Origin: Kitasatospora aureofaciens
GTDB taxonomy: Bacteria; Actinomycetota; Actinomycetes; Streptomycetales; Streptomycetaceae
Direction of reading: 5' to 3'
Assembly (NCBI RefSeq): GCF_001188955.3
Contig: NZ_JPRF03000021.1
Location: forward strand, 62,001 to 126,000
DNA: 64,000 nt
The notes under the pieces are model-generated. The model saw nothing but the letters and a program-made list of their open reading frames with translations. It ran no database searches and was not told the DNA's origin. Made by a program: the position numbers and the translations under genes. Positions 61,802 to 64,000 of this stretch are shown piece by piece (position 1 is the first letter of the stretch; each line of letters begins with the position of its first letter).

Positions 61802-61844
61802 CCCCCGGCTGCGCAGCCATCACCACGCCGCGTATCGATCGTGA
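61658..61844 (+). pseudogene. Short hypothetical ORF with frameshift
   Basis: An ATG at 61658 with GGAAGGGAG upstream starts MTTATARP. After a CCCCCGGGG run the protein-like text continues in the next frame (GVIPAGVLGDDYPLPSRPWY, SLEPHDGAFRDTLVGLPAIR) to a stop at 61844. It may be a real small gene disrupted by one base in the homopolymer run. Function unknown. Confidence 0.35.
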
Positions 61845-62076
61845 GCGCCTGTTGGGCGTTGTAAGGCCTTCGGACCGGTCCCAGTGTCCGTGCCTCCGGG
61901 GTTGCGGGTGTGAGCTCTGGTTGTGCAGGTGGCCATCGAGAGCAGTCGTTGGTGGCTTTGGAGACCAGATGCCTGCCAGTGGCGCGCGAAGGGTCGGTGA
62001 GAAGTGAGAGCGCCCCGGGGCGTGTCGGTGTCGTCCGGAATGATGCCCTTGTTCGAGATCGAGTGAGAGGGCTGTG

Positions 62077-62496
62077 ATGGACGACGCACTGGACGATCTG
62101 ATCTACCTTGCCGACCCGCCTGGGACGAGCGGTCATGTCGTCGCGTTGCGGGTGCTGCAGCGACCGGATCCGGGCGGTGGGTTCCTGGAGTGTGAGTTCG
62201 TCGTGTCGACAGAGACCGTCTCTGGCAACTTCCGGGTGGGGATCTCGGCCTTCGACCTCGACATGTGGGAAGAGGCTCTCGACAGCCTTGCCGGGAACAG
62301 GTTCGTCTCATGGCTGAACTCCGGCCGGACGGTCCAGCTGAAGATCAAGCCGCTCAGCCCCAGGGCGATCGGGGTGTCGATCAGCGATGACCCGTCCTCG
62401 CAGGTGACGGTCAGCCTGCCCATGTCCCCGCCCGCGGGTTGGATCGAAGACCATCGAGAGCGTCTGGTGAAGGCTCGACAAATCCTTTCAGGCTGA
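62077..62496 (+). CDS. DUF5959-family protein
   Basis: 139 aa. Family-like features are an N-terminal DDLIYLADPPG, a beta-rich centre (LECEFVVSTETVSGNFRVGI) and SAFDLDMWEEALDSLAGNRF. The ATG at 62077 has GAGAGGG upstream; a GTG three bases earlier is possible. DUF5959 genes are common in Streptomyces, often among polymorphic-toxin immunity genes, and they have no proven activity. The first of three genes of that kind here. Confidence 0.7.
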   Translation: MDDALDDLIYLADPPGTSGHVVALRVLQRPDPGGGFLECEFVVSTETVSGNFRVGISAFDLDMWEEALDSLAGNRFVSWLNSGRTVQLKIKPLSPRAIGVSISDDPSSQVTVSLPMSPPAGWIEDHRERLVKARQILSG

Positions 62497-62536
62497 CCGT
62501 CCGGGACGCCTGTCCGACCAGAACAGAGGAGCTGCC

Positions 62537-62917
62537 ATGCGGCACCTCACCCCCGCCTTTGCCCTCAGCGGCCTCCAACGCGGGAAGCAGATTGAGCAGT
62601 TCCTCGGCGCCATCGAAATCGACGGCCGGCCCGGGCTCCGCTGGATCGCCCTAAGCCCCGGCTGTGCGGGCATCACCATCTACCTGAGCGAGGTCGAAGA
62701 CGTCGGCACCGACGCCTTCCTCGACATCACCGAGTTCCCGTCCCTGGACCCCGAGGACGAGACCTGGGGACGGGAAATCGCTGTCCTGCCCACCCCCAAG
62801 GAGGCCCTGCATCTGTCCGAGCGTGAACTCGCCGCAGACCCGCGACGCTGGGTCAACGACGGCATCGTCTGCGACGAGTACCAGGACTTCCGGACCGCAC
62901 GCAGGTCGAACCCGTGA
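62537..62917 (+). CDS. Hypothetical protein, possible immunity protein
   Basis: 126 aa with a GAGGAG ribosome site, 40 bp after the DUF5959 gene on the same strand. It is acidic and beta-rich, with ITIYLSEVEDVGTDAFLDIT and TWGREIAVLPTPKEALHLSE. No family is recognised. Size, acidity and location between DUF5959 and Imm21 genes suggest a single-domain immunity protein (inference). Confidence 0.6.
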   Translation: MRHLTPAFALSGLQRGKQIEQFLGAIEIDGRPGLRWIALSPGCAGITIYLSEVEDVGTDAFLDITEFPSLDPEDETWGREIAVLPTPKEALHLSERELAADPRRWVNDGIVCDEYQDFRTARRSNP

Positions 62918-62931
62918 GGACCGCGTGCGAG

Positions 62932-63537
62932 TCAAGGAGCCGTTGTCGACTGGCCGTCGACCTGTAGAAGGAGCTGAACCACGCTGATCCAAGGGGAGTC
63001 GCCGGTCTTCTGGAACGCGCGGACCCTCCAGCGCCCTGCGGGCAGGTGGACGGGGGCTTGGTCCGGCTCGCCTCTGCCATCCGGGTATGGCACGCCGAGG
63101 TTCTTGCCGGCCTCGGCGGAGTCCATGAGGACCGCCGGTCCGTCGGTCTCCCAGAGACCGCATTCCTCCCAAGGCGTCGCCGGGTCGTTCAGCGCCGCTT
63201 CGGCAGCGGCGAGCAGCTCGGCGTCGGAGTCGGCGGCGAGCCAGCGCACGAAGGCCCCCTGCTCGGGCAGGTAGCAGGTGGTGGCGGGCTCGTCGCCCAG
63301 CACCAGCGCGGAGACGTCGCTGCGGCCGCGCAGGCCGATCACCTCGGCCAGGCCCTCGACCCCGCAGGCCCGGTCGTAGTCGTCTGGCTGGTCGCTCTCA
63401 CCGATGATCATGCCGTCCTCAGTGCAGCCGCCCCAGTACTGCAGTGCGGACACCGGGACGACGATCAGAGGACCACCCATGGATTCGACCCAGGTCAGAT
63501 CGAGGGTCATCCGGACGGCATGTGGATCAGTACTCAT
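62932..63537 (-). CDS. Imm21-family immunity protein
   Basis: 201 aa from the ATG at 63537. It matches the Imm21 pattern: WVESMGGPLIVVPVSALQYW, GGCTEDGMIIGESDQPDDYD, RACGVEGLAEVIGL, LVLGDEPATTCYLPEQGAFV, RWLAADSDAE. Imm21 proteins neutralise a toxin domain of polymorphic toxins. It is convergent with the previous gene and no toxin gene lies nearby in the window, so it is an orphan or its toxin is to the right. The upstream extension to 63747 was rejected for lack of protein-like sequence. Confidence 0.85.
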   Translation of the reverse strand: MSTDPHAVRMTLDLTWVESMGGPLIVVPVSALQYWGGCTEDGMIIGESDQPDDYDRACGVEGLAEVIGLRGRSDVSALVLGDEPATTCYLPEQGAFVRWLAADSDAELLAAAEAALNDPATPWEECGLWETDGPAVLMDSAEAGKNLGVPYPDGRGEPDQAPVHLPAGRWRVRAFQKTGDSPWISVVQLLLQVDGQSTTAP

Positions 63538-64000
63538 GTGCGCAGTGTGCCGCTGATCAGTGACAAGCAGGGAACCAGGGTGAGTACCTGCACGGCGGAC
63601 CCCCATAACTACACCGCCCGCCACCGTCGATTCCACTCCGCCGTCGCCGGGTGGGTCACCTTTCTCTGGGGCAGATCGGTGTTGCACGACGAGGTGAGGT
63701 GAGTCGGCGCAGCTCAACGGCAGTGCTGAGGACGCTATCGGGTGCAACAGGTGTTGCGCTATCCCTCGCCGGAGTGATGCCGTCGGCCGAGCTCAGCGTC
63801 GGATCGCGTGACACTTCTACGGCGGGCTCAGGAGAACCCGCGGGATGTCGCACAGCACAGGTCAGGGGTTCCTCAGGGTCGAGATCAGGGGCAGTCCGGA
63901 GGCGTGGATGCCATGAACGGCCCTAGCGTCGGTGAGGCGGGTGACCGATGCCCCCGACCGATGCCCCCACGGAAAAGGCGAGCGAGTGTTCCGGAACAAG
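63538..64000. other. No gene seen
   Basis: 463 bp at the right edge. Short frames exist on both strands but none has a good start signal with protein-like sequence. It probably includes the promoter of the Imm21 gene. Confidence 0.4.

Overview
The window looks like chromosomal DNA of a high-GC actinomycete, most likely Streptomyces or a close relative. Third codon positions are almost all G/C, there are GTG starts and ATGA/GTGA-type stop-start overlaps, and the families are typical of the group (SigE-like ECF sigma factor, MbtH, DesK/NarL two-component pair, VanZ, DUF5959, Imm21, IS5/IS982/ISL3/IS256 elements).

Region 1, about 1-40.4 kb, is a large part of a nonribosomal peptide (NRP) gene cluster. 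A minus-strand operon runs hpgT-like aminotransferase, dpgA, dpgB, dpgC, dpgD, a six-module NRPS (6384 aa) and a four-module NRPS that reaches its thioesterase at the left window edge. The dpg genes with the aminotransferase make 3,5-dihydroxyphenylglycine (Dpg), and module 6 has a Dpg-like specificity code, so pathway and assembly line agree. Reading the ten adenylation domains gives the tentative backbone X(beta-amino acid-like)-Gly-Ser-Val/Ile-Asp*-Dpg-Val-Asp*-Thr-Val, released by a TE. Asp* marks two Asp-like pockets that share an unusual L236A change. Four C domains are of the class that follows D-configured residues and no separate E domain is present. Divergently transcribed from the operon are a cysteate synthase homologue, a cysteine dioxygenase-like cupin and an MbtH protein. 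The first two raise the possibility of a sulfonated or sulfinated amino acid in the product. No transporter, acyl ligase or intact regulator is visible, so the cluster must continue left of position 1. An AraC-type regulator pseudogene with an in-frame TAG marks the right edge.

Region 2, about 40.4-53.1 kb, is mixed accessory DNA: a secreted 540-aa protein of unknown function, nested IS5/IS982 remnants, a divergent SnoaL/TetR pair with a palindromic operator candidate, a Gly-rich repeat peptide, a 55-aa Cys-containing small ORF, a VanZ-like protein, a histidine kinase/response regulator pair, and a secreted GH27 alpha-galactosidase with a carbohydrate-binding module.

Region 3, about 53.1-61.9 kb, is transposon-rich: an IS fragment abutting a 5'-truncated quinone oxidoreductase, an isolated IS left end, a SigE-like sigma factor with a membrane-anchored partner, a secreted paralogue of that partner in inverted orientation (an inverted repeat of about 545 bp), and an ISL3 element interrupted by an IS256 element with an 8-bp target duplication. 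An Lsr2-domain protein and hypothetical proteins follow.

Region 4, about 62.0-64.0 kb, is a small set of orphan immunity-type genes (DUF5959, an unknown protein, Imm21) with no cognate toxin in view.
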